Shown here: one piece after another, positions 35,250 through 43,947 of the stretch
Position numbering within the stretch: position 1 is the first letter of the stretch
Layout: the number at the start of each line of letters is the position of its first letter
DNA from: Macrococcoides bohemicum
GTDB taxonomy: Bacteria > Bacillota > Bacilli > Staphylococcales > Staphylococcaceae
DNA length: 64,000 nt
Assembly: GCF_003259675.1 (NCBI RefSeq)
Contig: NZ_PZJG01000004.1
Span: 124,001 to 188,000, forward strand
Direction: 5' to 3'
Made by a program: the position numbers and the translations under genes
Notes under the pieces: generated by a model
Told to the model about the DNA's origin: nothing
The model's database searches: none
Seen by the model: the letters and a program-made list of their open reading frames with translations, nothing else

Positions 35250-36239
35250 ATGAATAAAGAAAGAGATCATTATTTTGATAATGCAAGATTTTTATTAATT
35301 GTTTTAGTAGTTTTTGGTCATTTATTACGTTCTTTCATAAATGAAAGTCATTTTTTACAAGCTTTATATATGTTTATATATAGCTTTCATATGCCTGCAT
35401 TTGTATTGATTTCTGGTTATTTTGCTAAAGGCATACATAAACCAGGGTATATCAAAAAAGTAACTAAGAAATTATTATTACCCTACATTATTTTTCAGAG
35501 TTTTTATGCGTTTTATTATTATTTTATCGATGACGTAAACACCGTTGATTTAAATCCATTCGATCCGCAATGGGCGATGTGGTTTCTACTCAGTTTATTT
35601 TCATGGCAGGTCATGCTATTTATCGTAAAAGATATAAATCCATGGGTTACCCTAATTGTTTCATTCATCATTGGAATAATCGTCGGCTACTTACCATTTA
35701 TTAATAATACTTTAAGCTTATCAAGAACATTTGTTTTCTTTCCTTTGTTTTTAATTGGTTATTATGCTCAACCAGAACAATTTAAATACATTAGAAATAA
35801 GAAGTATATTCCAGTTTCTATATTTATGTTGATGATTGTTTTTATTTTCTATATGTTAACAGATTTTAATTTTGAGTGGCTTTTCGGGAGCAAACCCTAT
35901 ATCAAACTTGAACATCAAGCTTCTGATCTTTATAGTGGCATAAAACGTGCCATTATTTATGTAATCATTCTAATCAGTACTGCAAGCTTTTTAAATGTTG
36001 TACCGAACCGAAAACTCCCTCTAACGTATATTGGCTCAAGAACCATGTTCATTTATCTCTTACATGGCATGTTTATTGGATTATTCAGAGCAAATAATTG
36101 GGGGAGATATTTTAATGATCATATAGCTTCAATATTAATCTTTATGATTCTTGTTACCATCTTCTTAGTTTATACACTTAGTATGAATGCTACTAAAAAA
36201 ATAACTTCACCGGTCGTCGAAATTAAAAAACCTCGTTAG
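35250..36239 (+). CDS. Acyltransferase 3 family membrane protein
   Basis: A 329-residue integral membrane protein with about ten helices. It starts DHYFDNARFLLIVLVVFGHLLRSF, the acyltransferase-3 motif with the catalytic His in helix 1, and has FHMPAFVLISGYFAKG. Related proteins (fucose 4-O-acetylase type) O-acetylate sugars of surface polymers from cytosolic acetyl-CoA; the acceptor here is unknown. No SGNH domain is attached. Start is ATG 35250 behind AAGGAG at 35237-35242; a longer form from 35223 would translate the binding site itself. Divergent from a MarR regulator. Confidence 0.85.
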   Translation: MNKERDHYFDNARFLLIVLVVFGHLLRSFINESHFLQALYMFIYSFHMPAFVLISGYFAKGIHKPGYIKKVTKKLLLPYIIFQSFYAFYYYFIDDVNTVDLNPFDPQWAMWFLLSLFSWQVMLFIVKDINPWVTLIVSFIIGIIVGYLPFINNTLSLSRTFVFFPLFLIGYYAQPEQFKYIRNKKYIPVSIFMLMIVFIFYMLTDFNFEWLFGSKPYIKLEHQASDLYSGIKRAIIYVIILISTASFLNVVPNRKLPLTYIGSRTMFIYLLHGMFIGLFRANNWGRYFNDHIASILIFMILVTIFLVYTLSMNATKKITSPVVEIKKPR

Positions 36240-36248
36240 AGGATTTTT
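36225..36248 (+). terminator. Terminator of the acyltransferase gene
   Basis: A-run plus CCTC (36231-36234), loop GTTA, GAGG (36239-36242) and a T-run form a short hairpin with one mismatch; it overlaps the last codons of the gene. Confidence 0.55.
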
Positions 36249-36393
36249 AATTTTGTAAATTATATATGAATTACTTTTATTTAATATTTTTTATTTGTGA
36301 AGAAATATGTATAATTGTTATAAGAGCGCCGAATATGTCTGATATAAATAAAATTACTTATTGCTTTTAAATATGATTTTAAGGAGATTTTTT

Positions 36394-37977
36394 ATGCGTT
36401 TACTTTGGCAGACACCTGCAGACAGAATTGCACTATTAAAAGACCTTGTTAGGCATGACAGCATCACGAATACCGAAGGTGAAATTAACTTTCCTTTTTA
36501 TATTAAACAGACACTAAAACAATTAGATTATTTTAAACAACATGATTCTCATATTAAATTAATTGAAACGTATGATCACAAGACTGCTGTAGCAGCAATG
36601 TATCGTTCACATGTGACAGATGATACAGTTATTATTATGAGCCACTATGACACTGTTGACACAAATGATTATGGCCCTTTTGAAGCATTAGCATTCGATA
36701 GTGATGCATTAGAAAAATCATATGCTTGTAATCTTGAAAAGTTTAGTGAATATCATCAAGAAGATATTCAGTCAAAACAGTATTTATTTGGACGTGGCAT
36801 CATGGATATGAAATCTGGATTAATGATGCATTTAAGCATACTTGAAAAAGCAATCCATGAAGAATGGCCCATTAACATTATTTTATTAACTGTTCCTGAC
36901 GAAGAAGTAAATTCCTCGGGCATGAGAAGTGCTGTTTCTGAACTATCAGAATTTATTGAACAGGAAAACTTAAAATTATTGCTTATCATGAATGGCGAGC
37001 CCGCATTTAGTCAATATCCGAAAGATGATAATTATTATATTTATAATGGTAGCATCGGTAAAGTGATGCCATCTGTATTTGTTTATGGAAAAGAAACACA
37101 TGTTGGAGAACCATTAAATGGACTTAGTGCCAACTATTTAATTAGTCGTATCAATTCTGAATTAAAATATAATACACAATTTCTTGAACGATATAAAAAT
37201 GAAGTAACACCTCTCCCTGTTAGTCTGTATATGAAAGACTTAAAAGAAGATTACAATGTACAAACACCCTTTATGGCTTCAAGTTACTACAACGTATTCT
37301 TATTTGAACAAAGTGCTGCACATGTTTTCAAACTGTTCAATCAAATCGTTGAACGCACTGTCTCAGAATGTTCTCGGGACTTAGGTTTGGTATTTGATAC
37401 ATCACCAAAAATAAAAGTAATAACTTTTGAAGAATTAGTTAAATCCATGAAAAAGAAACATGGATATGAAACAATCCATAATATTATCAGTAATACAAAA
37501 CAAGCAGATGATCGTCTATATGCTCAGACAGTTATTAAAGCCTTATTGCTTTTAGATAAAGGTAATGATTATACGGTCGTAACTTATTTCAATGCACCTT
37601 ACTACCCTTCAGTTAATAGCAGTCAAGATAAATTAATAAAATCAATTACAAGGTATGCTATTAAACAAATGAAGAAACAATTTAATCGTGAAACAACAAA
37701 AATTCATTACTTCAATGGTATTTCTGATTTAAGTTATGTTAACTATACGCACGATGATAGTGATACTAGTATATTTACTGATAATACTCCCGGTTTCAAA
37801 ACACATTACGATATTCCTTTTTCAGCAATGAAAAAATTAAAAGCACCAGTAATTAATATCGGTGCTTTTGGTAAAGATGCACATCAGTTAACTGAGCGAA
37901 TCCACATTAAAAGTGTGTCTGAAGAAGTACCTTTTGTATTAAATAAAATTTTCCACAAATTCTTTATCGACAAATAA
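36394..37977 (+). CDS. RocB-like M20 family metallopeptidase
   Basis: A 527-residue cytosolic enzyme related to RocB of the arginine-utilisation pathway. M20 metal-binding motifs are present: MSHYDTVDTND (His and Asp), FGRGIMDMKSGLMMH (Asp) and TVPDEEVNSSGM (catalytic Glu and metal Glu), with later His in FKTHYD and KDAHQLTERIH. The length is typical for RocB, which is longer than most M20 enzymes. It stands alone, without other arginine catabolic genes, so the substrate is uncertain. Start is ATG 36394 with AAGGAG at 36381-36386; the leader is almost the same as that of the acyltransferase gene. Confidence 0.8.
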   Translation: MRLLWQTPADRIALLKDLVRHDSITNTEGEINFPFYIKQTLKQLDYFKQHDSHIKLIETYDHKTAVAAMYRSHVTDDTVIIMSHYDTVDTNDYGPFEALAFDSDALEKSYACNLEKFSEYHQEDIQSKQYLFGRGIMDMKSGLMMHLSILEKAIHEEWPINIILLTVPDEEVNSSGMRSAVSELSEFIEQENLKLLLIMNGEPAFSQYPKDDNYYIYNGSIGKVMPSVFVYGKETHVGEPLNGLSANYLISRINSELKYNTQFLERYKNEVTPLPVSLYMKDLKEDYNVQTPFMASSYYNVFLFEQSAAHVFKLFNQIVERTVSECSRDLGLVFDTSPKIKVITFEELVKSMKKKHGYETIHNIISNTKQADDRLYAQTVIKALLLLDKGNDYTVVTYFNAPYYPSVNSSQDKLIKSITRYAIKQMKKQFNRETTKIHYFNGISDLSYVNYTHDDSDTSIFTDNTPGFKTHYDIPFSAMKKLKAPVINIGAFGKDAHQLTERIHIKSVSEEVPFVLNKIFHKFFIDK

Positions 37978-38006
37978 AAAAGATAATATAAGCCATAAAA
38001 ACATTT

Positions 38007-38486
38007 CTAACGGTAATTGCTTAAGTGCAATTGCCGTTTTATTATTTTGGATTGTAAATCTGCTAGTAACAGTGCTTTTTGATGTTGCTTATGTATAAAA
38101 TTTATATTTTGAGGAACAACTAATTCCATATTATTTATAAAAAATATTCTTGTCTGATCCTTCTTGCCTTCAAAATGATAGATCATCTGGTGCTGTATAA
38201 ATAATTGAAAATGCGTTTTTGACTGATGGATAGGATAATACATCCATTCAATAGAAGGTTCGATAATAATCGGAAGATGATGCATATGTCTAGTTAATAC
38301 TTTTGCAGATTGTCTACGCGTTTTTATATTACTTCCAAAAAAAATTAATGTTTGATCTAATAACTTTTCTGCTCTTTCATCAATAATTCTAACTTCTCCA
38401 CAAAAGGAATAAATTTGAGTCTTTCCCTCTACTTCTGGACTTTGATAAATACACATATCAGTTGCACAAATCGGCATTTCTAACAT
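38007..38486 (-). CDS. comK: ComK-family competence transcription factor
   Basis: A 159-residue protein resembling ComK, the master activator of DNA-uptake genes: IYSFCGEVRIID, then LIFFGSNIKTRRQSAKVLT and HHLPIIIEPSIEWMYYPIHQ, match the conserved centre (FYGSS-x-x-GR and KPPI-x-x-x-P). The C-terminus is shorter than in Bacillus ComK, as in staphylococcal homologues. Start is ATG 38486 behind GAGGTG; an in-frame GTG at 38495 sits within that site. It is divergent from a SigS-like sigma factor gene across 217 bp, so the two may share control. Confidence 0.8.
   Translation of the reverse strand: MLEMPICATDMCIYQSPEVEGKTQIYSFCGEVRIIDERAEKLLDQTLIFFGSNIKTRRQSAKVLTRHMHHLPIIIEPSIEWMYYPIHQSKTHFQLFIQHQMIYHFEGKKDQTRIFFINNMELVVPQNINFIHKQHQKALLLADLQSKIIKRQLHLSNYR
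38009..38048 (+). terminator. Terminator of the RocB-like gene inside the comK 3' end
   Basis: The arms AACGGTAATTGC (38009-38020) and GCAATTGCCGTT (38027-38038), with one G-U pair, are followed by a T-rich stretch. The hairpin overlaps the last codons of the convergent comK-like gene. Confidence 0.8.
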
Positions 38487-38703
38487 AATATTCACCTCTT
38501 ATCAAATTATCAATTCATCATTATTATAAATAAATACAGATATTAACTTCACTTTTTAATCAATTTTTGACAATAAAATTATATTTATTTAATAAACTAA
38601 ACATTTTTTATCGAAATGTTAATTTTTAATTAACAAAAAGTTTGAATATACTTACTTCATCCGGAAATAAAATTAGAATATCTAGATATTCAAAAGGGAA
38701 AAA

Positions 38704-39177
38704 ATGTTTGAAGAAACCAAGAATAAATATGAAAAGCTAATCTTTCACCTCATTTATAAATATCATTTAACTTATGACTTTGATGAGTTTTATCAAATGG
38801 CATTAATTAAACTTTGGGAATTAGATCAATCATACGATCCCAACAAAACACCTAATAAAGATCACTACATCTATACAAAACTGAAATTTTTCTTTATCGA
38901 TGAAATTAGAAAATTATCTAAAAGAAATGAACGGTTTATCTTAATGAATGACGACATTATGTATCATAATAATCATTTCAATGATTCATATGATAATTTG
39001 ACATTAAAAGAAATAAAATATTATTTATCTCGTGAAGAATATCAATGGCTGACGTTGTTTTTGAAAGGTTATTCAATGAAGGAAATAGCAGCTGATATGA
39101 AGGTAAGTGTGTCTACAATAAAAAAATATAAGAAGAATGCACAAAAAAAATTAACCTTCTTTTATCACGATTATTAG
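38704..39177 (+). CDS. sigS: SigS-like alternative sigma factor
   Basis: A 157-residue small sigma factor. Region 2 is YEKLIFHLIYKYHLTYDFDEFYQMALIKLWELDQSYDP, and region 4 is LSREEYQWLTLFLKGYSMKEIAADMKVSVSTIKKYKKNA, a LuxR/sigma-4 helix-turn-helix. Length and both regions agree well with S. aureus SigS, which is tied to stress and competence-like conditions. No anti-sigma gene is adjacent. The ribosome binding site AAAGGGAAA precedes ATG 38704. A TTGACA element at 38567-38572 lies about 110 bp upstream, without a good -10. Confidence 0.8.
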   Translation: MFEETKNKYEKLIFHLIYKYHLTYDFDEFYQMALIKLWELDQSYDPNKTPNKDHYIYTKLKFFFIDEIRKLSKRNERFILMNDDIMYHNNHFNDSYDNLTLKEIKYYLSREEYQWLTLFLKGYSMKEIAADMKVSVSTIKKYKKNAQKKLTFFYHDY

Positions 39178-39222
39178 AATGTATGGTCATCAAAAACCTT
39201 TTGAATAATCAATAAGTTTTTA

Positions 39223-39251
39223 TGTTCAATATGTATCAAATTTAGTATAAT
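39223..39251 (+). promoter_or_regulatory. Promoter of the DUF2187-CPBP pair
   Basis: TATAAT (39246-39251) lies 17 bp after a weak -35 TGTTCA (39223-39228), with the ATG 33 bp downstream. The -10 is perfect; the -35 matches consensus poorly. Confidence 0.6.
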
Positions 39252-39283
39252 AGCAATTAGCATGTTTTTAAGGAGGAAAAATT

Positions 39284-39463
39284 ATGGCAGCTAAAGTTGG
39301 AGATATTATTGAGTTTCACGAAGGTAAACAAGGCATCGTTGAGAAAGTTAATGAGAATTCAGTGATTGTGGATTGTACGATTATGGAAAACTTCGAAAAA
39401 TTAGAAATCCCTGAGAAAACTGTTATTAACCATAAACGTTATACCATCATTACAGAGGCATAA
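39284..39463 (+). CDS. DUF2187 (YkvS-like) small protein
   Basis: A 59-residue reading frame with a near-perfect AGGAGG binding site at 39271-39276 and ATG 39284. The protein begins MAAKVGDIIEFHEGKQGIVE and ends in NHKRYTIITEA, matching the YkvS/DUF2187 family of small SH3-like (KOW-type) beta proteins of Firmicutes with unknown function. It ends 3 bp before the CPBP-like gene and shares its promoter. Confidence 0.85.
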   Translation: MAAKVGDIIEFHEGKQGIVEKVNENSVIVDCTIMENFEKLEIPEKTVINHKRYTIITEA

Positions 39464-39466
39464 ATA

Positions 39467-40066
39467 ATGAATATAATAAAAAAGCCTGTATATGGTTTTT
39501 TAATTTTATTTACTACCTTTCACATTATATTGTTCGGAATGAGAAATGAACATCAAGTGTTCTGGCATTTATATACTGGCTTAATGTTATTCTCTTCTAT
39601 CGGATATATTTTCTATGAACGTAATATTCATTCTAAGCGTTTATTAGACGCAATCATCACAGGTATTCTTACAAGTTTTGTAATCGTTATTCTACATACA
39701 ATCCTATCTTTCATAATGAAAGATATTACATACTTTCATTTACTGAAAGTAATTGTAGGGCTCGGTGTTTATGTAAAATGGCAGCTTATCATTTCTTTAA
39801 TGATATCTATACCGTTGCAGGAATTGTTCTTTCGTAATATGTTGCAAAATTACCTTGATGATCGATTTAATCAGTTTGTTTCAGCAATGATCGTCAGTCT
39901 ATGTGTAACAAGCTTGTATATGTATTTCATAAGTATTGAGTTATTATTTTTTATCTTTATAACTCAGTTTATTTTAGCTCTGAGCTATCATAATACGAAA
40001 CGTTTGATTACACCTATTATAGGTCAAATATTTGCAATAATAATATTAATGCTCATCTACAGATAA
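39467..40066 (+). CDS. CPBP-family-like membrane protein, degenerate motifs
   Basis: A 199-residue membrane protein with about six helices. SIPLQELFFRNMLQNYL aligns with the E-E-x-x-x-R motif of CPBP (CAAX-like) intramembrane proteases, but the first Glu is Gln. The second motif (F-x-x-x-H) is not visible, and the third appears as ITPIIGQIF where a His is expected. It is therefore probably not an active protease and may be a membrane regulator, as known for other degenerate members such as LyrA/SpdC. It is translated with the DUF2187 gene and ends at a bidirectional terminator. Confidence 0.6.
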   Translation: MNIIKKPVYGFLILFTTFHIILFGMRNEHQVFWHLYTGLMLFSSIGYIFYERNIHSKRLLDAIITGILTSFVIVILHTILSFIMKDITYFHLLKVIVGLGVYVKWQLIISLMISIPLQELFFRNMLQNYLDDRFNQFVSAMIVSLCVTSLYMYFISIELLFFIFITQFILALSYHNTKRLITPIIGQIFAIIILMLIYR

Positions 40067-40067
40067 A

Positions 40068-40094
40068 AAATCCTTAGTCACTAAGGATTTTTTT
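40068..40094. terminator. Bidirectional terminator between convergent genes
   Basis: The arms AAATCCTTAG (40068-40077) and CTAAGGATTT (40081-40090) have A- and T-runs on the outside, serving the CPBP-like gene and the convergent phosphatase-like gene whose last codons it overlaps. Confidence 0.85.
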
Positions 40095-40943
40095 CTTTCT
40101 GACAAGTAAATATTCTTTTTCTTCGTAATATATTGTTTCCTTTAACAAATAATCTTCTTCATATCTTGAAACATCTATAAATTCATAAGAACATCCTTTA
40201 GTTTCAAAAGAGTTTGTACGTTCTTTAAACATCAATTTTATATGTAGTAGCGATGAACTTTCTGGTAAGTGAATGATTTCTGTGTATTCATGCTCAATAT
40301 CCTGAGCTTTATTATTTGTCAGTAATAAATGAATGCCTTCTACACATAAAATTTCTTCACTTGTAATTAAATCCGTAATTTGTCCATTATGTAATGCTAT
40401 AACATAATCCGGACTTTCATTATCGTACATATATCTCATCCAGGTCTTAATCGATTCCTTTGGATTGGAGACAATCATTGTTTCGTGATCTATTTGCACC
40501 GCTTCTGATAAAGCAATTACGCCTATTTTAATACCTTTATATTGATGAATGATATAAGGGGTATTAAAATACGGCTCTTTTGTAGAATCATTTAAAATAT
40601 TACATGATAAAAATGGAAATTCACTCATCGCATGTGCCCGGTTAAAATAATTAAAGCCTAAAGAAAAGTCTTTAATCGTAATATTTGTTGCATTATATTT
40701 CAAAAGATTCATAAGTGATATTAATGGAATGCGTTTATATTCTTTCAAACCTGCATAATACTCACTCACTGGTGAACCTGTAATCAGCTGACCATTATTA
40801 ATTAACAGAACTTGTCCACTTTGCCTGGCTAATTTAATATAAGTTGCTGCTTTATAAATATTAAATGCATTATTTTCTTGAAACATTGCACCTTTGATGT
40901 TATTTGTTGTTATAATATGTATATTAATTAATCCTTTTTTCAT
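40074..40943 (-). CDS. Metallophosphatase/5'-nucleotidase-like protein lacking metal ligands
   Basis: A 289-residue soluble protein that follows the 5'-nucleotidase/cyclic-phosphodiesterase fold in outline: ATYIKLARQSGQVLLINNGQLITGSPVSEYY, PFLSCNILND, PYIIHQYKGIKIGVIAL and DYVIALHNGQ track the family blocks. The metal-binding residues are replaced: D-x-H at the start is TTNNIKG, the bridging Asp of D-N-G-D is NNGQ, N-H-E is replaced by IKDF, and G-H-x-H by TNNKAQ. It is probably a pseudoenzyme. Start ATG 40943 behind GAGGTGG. Divergent from the sensor kinase gene, with 64 bp between. Confidence 0.65.
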   Translation of the reverse strand: MKKGLINIHIITTNNIKGAMFQENNAFNIYKAATYIKLARQSGQVLLINNGQLITGSPVSEYYAGLKEYKRIPLISLMNLLKYNATNITIKDFSLGFNYFNRAHAMSEFPFLSCNILNDSTKEPYFNTPYIIHQYKGIKIGVIALSEAVQIDHETMIVSNPKESIKTWMRYMYDNESPDYVIALHNGQITDLITSEEILCVEGIHLLLTNNKAQDIEHEYTEIIHLPESSSLLHIKLMFKERTNSFETKGCSYEFIDVSRYEEDYLLKETIYYEEKEYLLVRKKKILSD

Positions 40944-41007
40944 GCTTCCACCTCTTTGTGATATTATAGCATGATTTTTAATATGACTTTTTAAATTGGA
41001 GAAATCT

Positions 41008-42525
41008 ATGAATAATATCAAAAAATACGTCATTTATAATATCATACTTACATTATTATTTTCAGCATTTTTCTGGTATTTATTAGCGCATAACGAAGAA
41101 GTTCATCTTCGTGAAAACATAAAGAAATCTATTGGAATACATACTGAACAGGTTGATTCATTTTTTAGTGAGACAACTTCTGCAGTTGAAAATGTTGCAA
41201 CTACAGTTATATATGAAAAAGATAAAGTAAATATTGATAAAAAGATACAAGTACTTAAAAATCGTGACCACCGAATCATTAATATCTATGTTCTGGATCA
41301 TAATGCGGTTGTTATCAATTCAAATTCAGAAGCAATGATCGGTAAAAAAATAGAATCCATGAAATTCTTCAATCATATTGAAAAAAGAACTTTAAATAAT
41401 GTTGCAATTAGTGATGTTCGTAAAAATAATATGAATAAAAATGTCGTATATATTACGAAAAACATTGCCGACGAGAAAACAAGCAATCTTGTCGTTGCAG
41501 AAATTGATATTAATACAATTGGTACAGTCATTGATTCTCTTCAAAAAGATAATACTGTGACGATTACAGACTTTAATGATCATATCATTTTTCAGTCAAA
41601 TCACCCTGTATTTACTAATATAAAAGAATCACAGAAATTTTTAAAAGTTGACTGGAATCTTACAATCAATTCGAATAAGAATGTTTATCGTGAAGTATTT
41701 GAAAAAGTTCTACTTGCAGCATTAGTATTTTCATTACTTATTGCGACATTACAACTTTTCTATCATAGCTATAAAGCACAGAAAGAAAGTGAACTAATAC
41801 TTGCAGATATTAATTCTCAAAAGAAAGAATTAATTGGTCAACTTGCTGCTAACACTGCGCATGAAATAAAGAATCCCTTAACATCTATTAAAGGCTTTGT
41901 AGATTTACTGGAAATGCAATATGATGCTAAACATGAAAACCAATATTTTAAAATTGTAAAAACAGAATTAGAACGTATCAATTTAATCGTTGGACAATTC
42001 TTATTACTAGGCAAACCTACAAAACTAGATGTAGAAATTGTAGATTTACGAGATATTGTAAGAGAAACACTAACATTTCTTGAATATGACTTATCGATGA
42101 AGAATATTCGAACGATAAAAAGCTATACCGATCATCAAACGCTGGTTCATGTAGCTGTCGACCAATTTAAACAAATTATCATCAATCTTATTCAAAACGC
42201 AAAAGATGCAATGGTGGAACATAAACAGGGCATAATTGAAATCAAGGTGGACCACACTCATGATCAAGCTATTCTTTCAATACGAGATAATGGATGTGGT
42301 ATGGATGATGAAGTGCTAAAGCAGTTATTTAATCCTTTCTTCACAACAAAAATCACTGGTACGGGACTTGGATTACCTGTTTCTAAAAGTATTATCGATG
42401 CTAATAACGGTGCAATTGAAGTAATCAGTAAAGTAGAGATTGGTACAACATTTATTATTAAACTACCACTTATATCGATTCCATCTGAATATGATCAAAA
42501 TAATAATAAACTAAAAAAAGACTAG
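41008..42525 (+). CDS. Orphan membrane sensor histidine kinase
   Basis: A 505-residue kinase: two membrane helices (about 10-30 and 230-250) flanking a dCache-like sensor domain with INIYVLDHNAVVINSNSE, then a HisKA domain with His285 in AHEIKNPLTSIKGF, and an HATPase with NLIQNAKDAM, RDNGCGMDDE and GTGLGLPVSKSIID. The arrangement resembles the KinA-E/sporulation-type kinases of Bacillus. No response regulator is encoded nearby. Start ATG 41008 with GGAGA; an in-frame TTG at 40996 is part of the binding region. It ends at a bidirectional terminator shared with the K+ transporter gene. Confidence 0.88.
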   Translation: MNNIKKYVIYNIILTLLFSAFFWYLLAHNEEVHLRENIKKSIGIHTEQVDSFFSETTSAVENVATTVIYEKDKVNIDKKIQVLKNRDHRIINIYVLDHNAVVINSNSEAMIGKKIESMKFFNHIEKRTLNNVAISDVRKNNMNKNVVYITKNIADEKTSNLVVAEIDINTIGTVIDSLQKDNTVTITDFNDHIIFQSNHPVFTNIKESQKFLKVDWNLTINSNKNVYREVFEKVLLAALVFSLLIATLQLFYHSYKAQKESELILADINSQKKELIGQLAANTAHEIKNPLTSIKGFVDLLEMQYDAKHENQYFKIVKTELERINLIVGQFLLLGKPTKLDVEIVDLRDIVRETLTFLEYDLSMKNIRTIKSYTDHQTLVHVAVDQFKQIIINLIQNAKDAMVEHKQGIIEIKVDHTHDQAILSIRDNGCGMDDEVLKQLFNPFFTTKITGTGLGLPVSKSIIDANNGAIEVISKVEIGTTFIIKLPLISIPSEYDQNNNKLKKD

Positions 42526-42550
42526 CGAATAAATGCTAGTCTTTCTTTTA
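42517..42550. terminator. Bidirectional terminator between kinase and ktr genes
   Basis: The arms AAAGACTAGC (42517-42526) and GCTAGTCTTT (42535-42544) have A-run and T-run flanks, serving both convergent genes. Confidence 0.85.
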
Positions 42551-42571
42551 AATTATCATCTATTTATAATA

Positions 42572-43915
42572 TTAGCCTATCATAATTCTTTCTTTCGGAT
42601 ATCTAAATTTATCAGGTTCTGCTTTACCACCAAGCATTATAATAAATGAGATTAAACCAACACGACCTATAAACATCAATGCCATAATGACCATTTTACT
42701 GCCACTTGTTAAATCTCCAGTTATACCAAGTGATAAACCACAAGTTCCAAAGGCGCTCATCACTTCGAAGAAAATCGACAGTAAATCAAATTTATCATTT
42801 TCAAAAAATAGAATAAATAATAAACCTGTAAAACAGATAATAGTAGCAAGAACCATTACCGCAAATGTTCTTTGAATATCAATAGGATCAATTTCTTTAT
42901 TGAATACTTTAATGTTTGTTCTACCATTACTATAATTCATCAAAAACAGAATTAATATAGCAAATGTAGTTGTTCTGATACCTCCACCAACTGAACTTGG
43001 ACTAGAACCGATAAACATGAGTCCCCCCATAAAAAAACGTGTGGCCTCTGTTAATTGATTTAAATCTATCGTCGTAAGTCCCGCACTTCTGGTTGTTGAA
43101 GATTGAAATAACGCATAAAAAAGACCTTTATGCCATGAAATATTTTTAAAAGCGTTATTAAACTCAAATAAGTAGATAACAACTGTACCAACAATAAACA
43201 ATAAAAAATATGTACTGATCGTCAGTTTTGCGAATAAACTGAACCTGAAATTTGGAATTTTGTTTGTTAAATAAGTTTTTATTTCAATAATGACGGGAAA
43301 TCCAATTGCACCTAATACAATCAAAAACATCGTAATTGTTTGTACAAAATAATCGTCAGCGTAACTATTAAGTGAATCACCTGTTATATCTAAACCACCA
43401 TTTGTGGTTGCGGAAATCGATGCGAATAATCCGTGGAATAATGCATCTTTTATTGAATCCATATCTTTATAGAAATAAAATGCTAAAAATAAGGCACCCA
43501 GTATTTCAATAAACAACATCGCCTTCACAATTTCAAGAATCATTGTTACAACGCCAGACATCTTATTTTGATTATGGTCAACCATTATAAGTTGTCTTTC
43601 ACGCATCCCAATCTTCTTACCAATAATAACCCATAACAATGTACCCATCGCCATAACACCAATACCACCAAGATTAAGGATGATAAGGATGACACACTGA
43701 CCAAAAGTGGAATAAGTTTCTGCAATAGACACCGGTGACAATCCTGTTACACTGACACCAGACACTGCAACAAATAATGAATCAATGTAACTAATATCAA
43801 CGTCTGGTTTATGTACATGTGGCATACGGAGCAATAAGAAAGAAATGAATATTGCTACAAGGTAATAGAGCACAATACCTTGTTGTGGTGTTAATTTTTG
43901 GAATAACTTGTTCAT
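42572..43915 (-). CDS. ktrD: Ktr/Trk-type potassium transporter subunit
   Basis: A 447-residue membrane pore protein of the KtrB/TrkH family with four M1-P-M2 repeats. Selectivity-filter glycines are visible in SVTGLSPV, TTNGGLD, TRSAGLTT and SAFGTCGLS. It imports K+ in partnership with a cytosolic RCK subunit (KtrA/KtrC), which is not in this window and in staphylococci is encoded elsewhere. The symbol ktrD is by synteny with the murE-prfC-htrA neighbourhood of S. aureus; ktrB is the alternative. It follows htrA by 32 bp. Confidence 0.88.
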   Translation of the reverse strand: MNKLFQKLTPQQGIVLYYLVAIFISFLLLRMPHVHKPDVDISYIDSLFVAVSGVSVTGLSPVSIAETYSTFGQCVILIILNLGGIGVMAMGTLLWVIIGKKIGMRERQLIMVDHNQNKMSGVVTMILEIVKAMLFIEILGALFLAFYFYKDMDSIKDALFHGLFASISATTNGGLDITGDSLNSYADDYFVQTITMFLIVLGAIGFPVIIEIKTYLTNKIPNFRFSLFAKLTISTYFLLFIVGTVVIYLFEFNNAFKNISWHKGLFYALFQSSTTRSAGLTTIDLNQLTEATRFFMGGLMFIGSSPSSVGGGIRTTTFAILILFLMNYSNGRTNIKVFNKEIDPIDIQRTFAVMVLATIICFTGLLFILFFENDKFDLLSIFFEVMSAFGTCGLSLGITGDLTSGSKMVIMALMFIGRVGLISFIIMLGGKAEPDKFRYPKERIMIG

Positions 43916-43947
43916 TATTTCACTTCTTTCTTAAATCAATGTAAATG

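Noticed and set aside
38560-38700. ComK-box-like A/T motifs between comK and sigS
   Set aside because: AAAA-N5-TTTT-like matches are expected by chance in DNA this AT-rich and none is complete and correctly paired.
40944-41033. An N-terminal extension of the phosphatase-like protein overlapping the kinase gene
   Set aside because: A GAGGTGG site and ATG at 40943 give a better start; the extension would run into the divergent kinase coding region.
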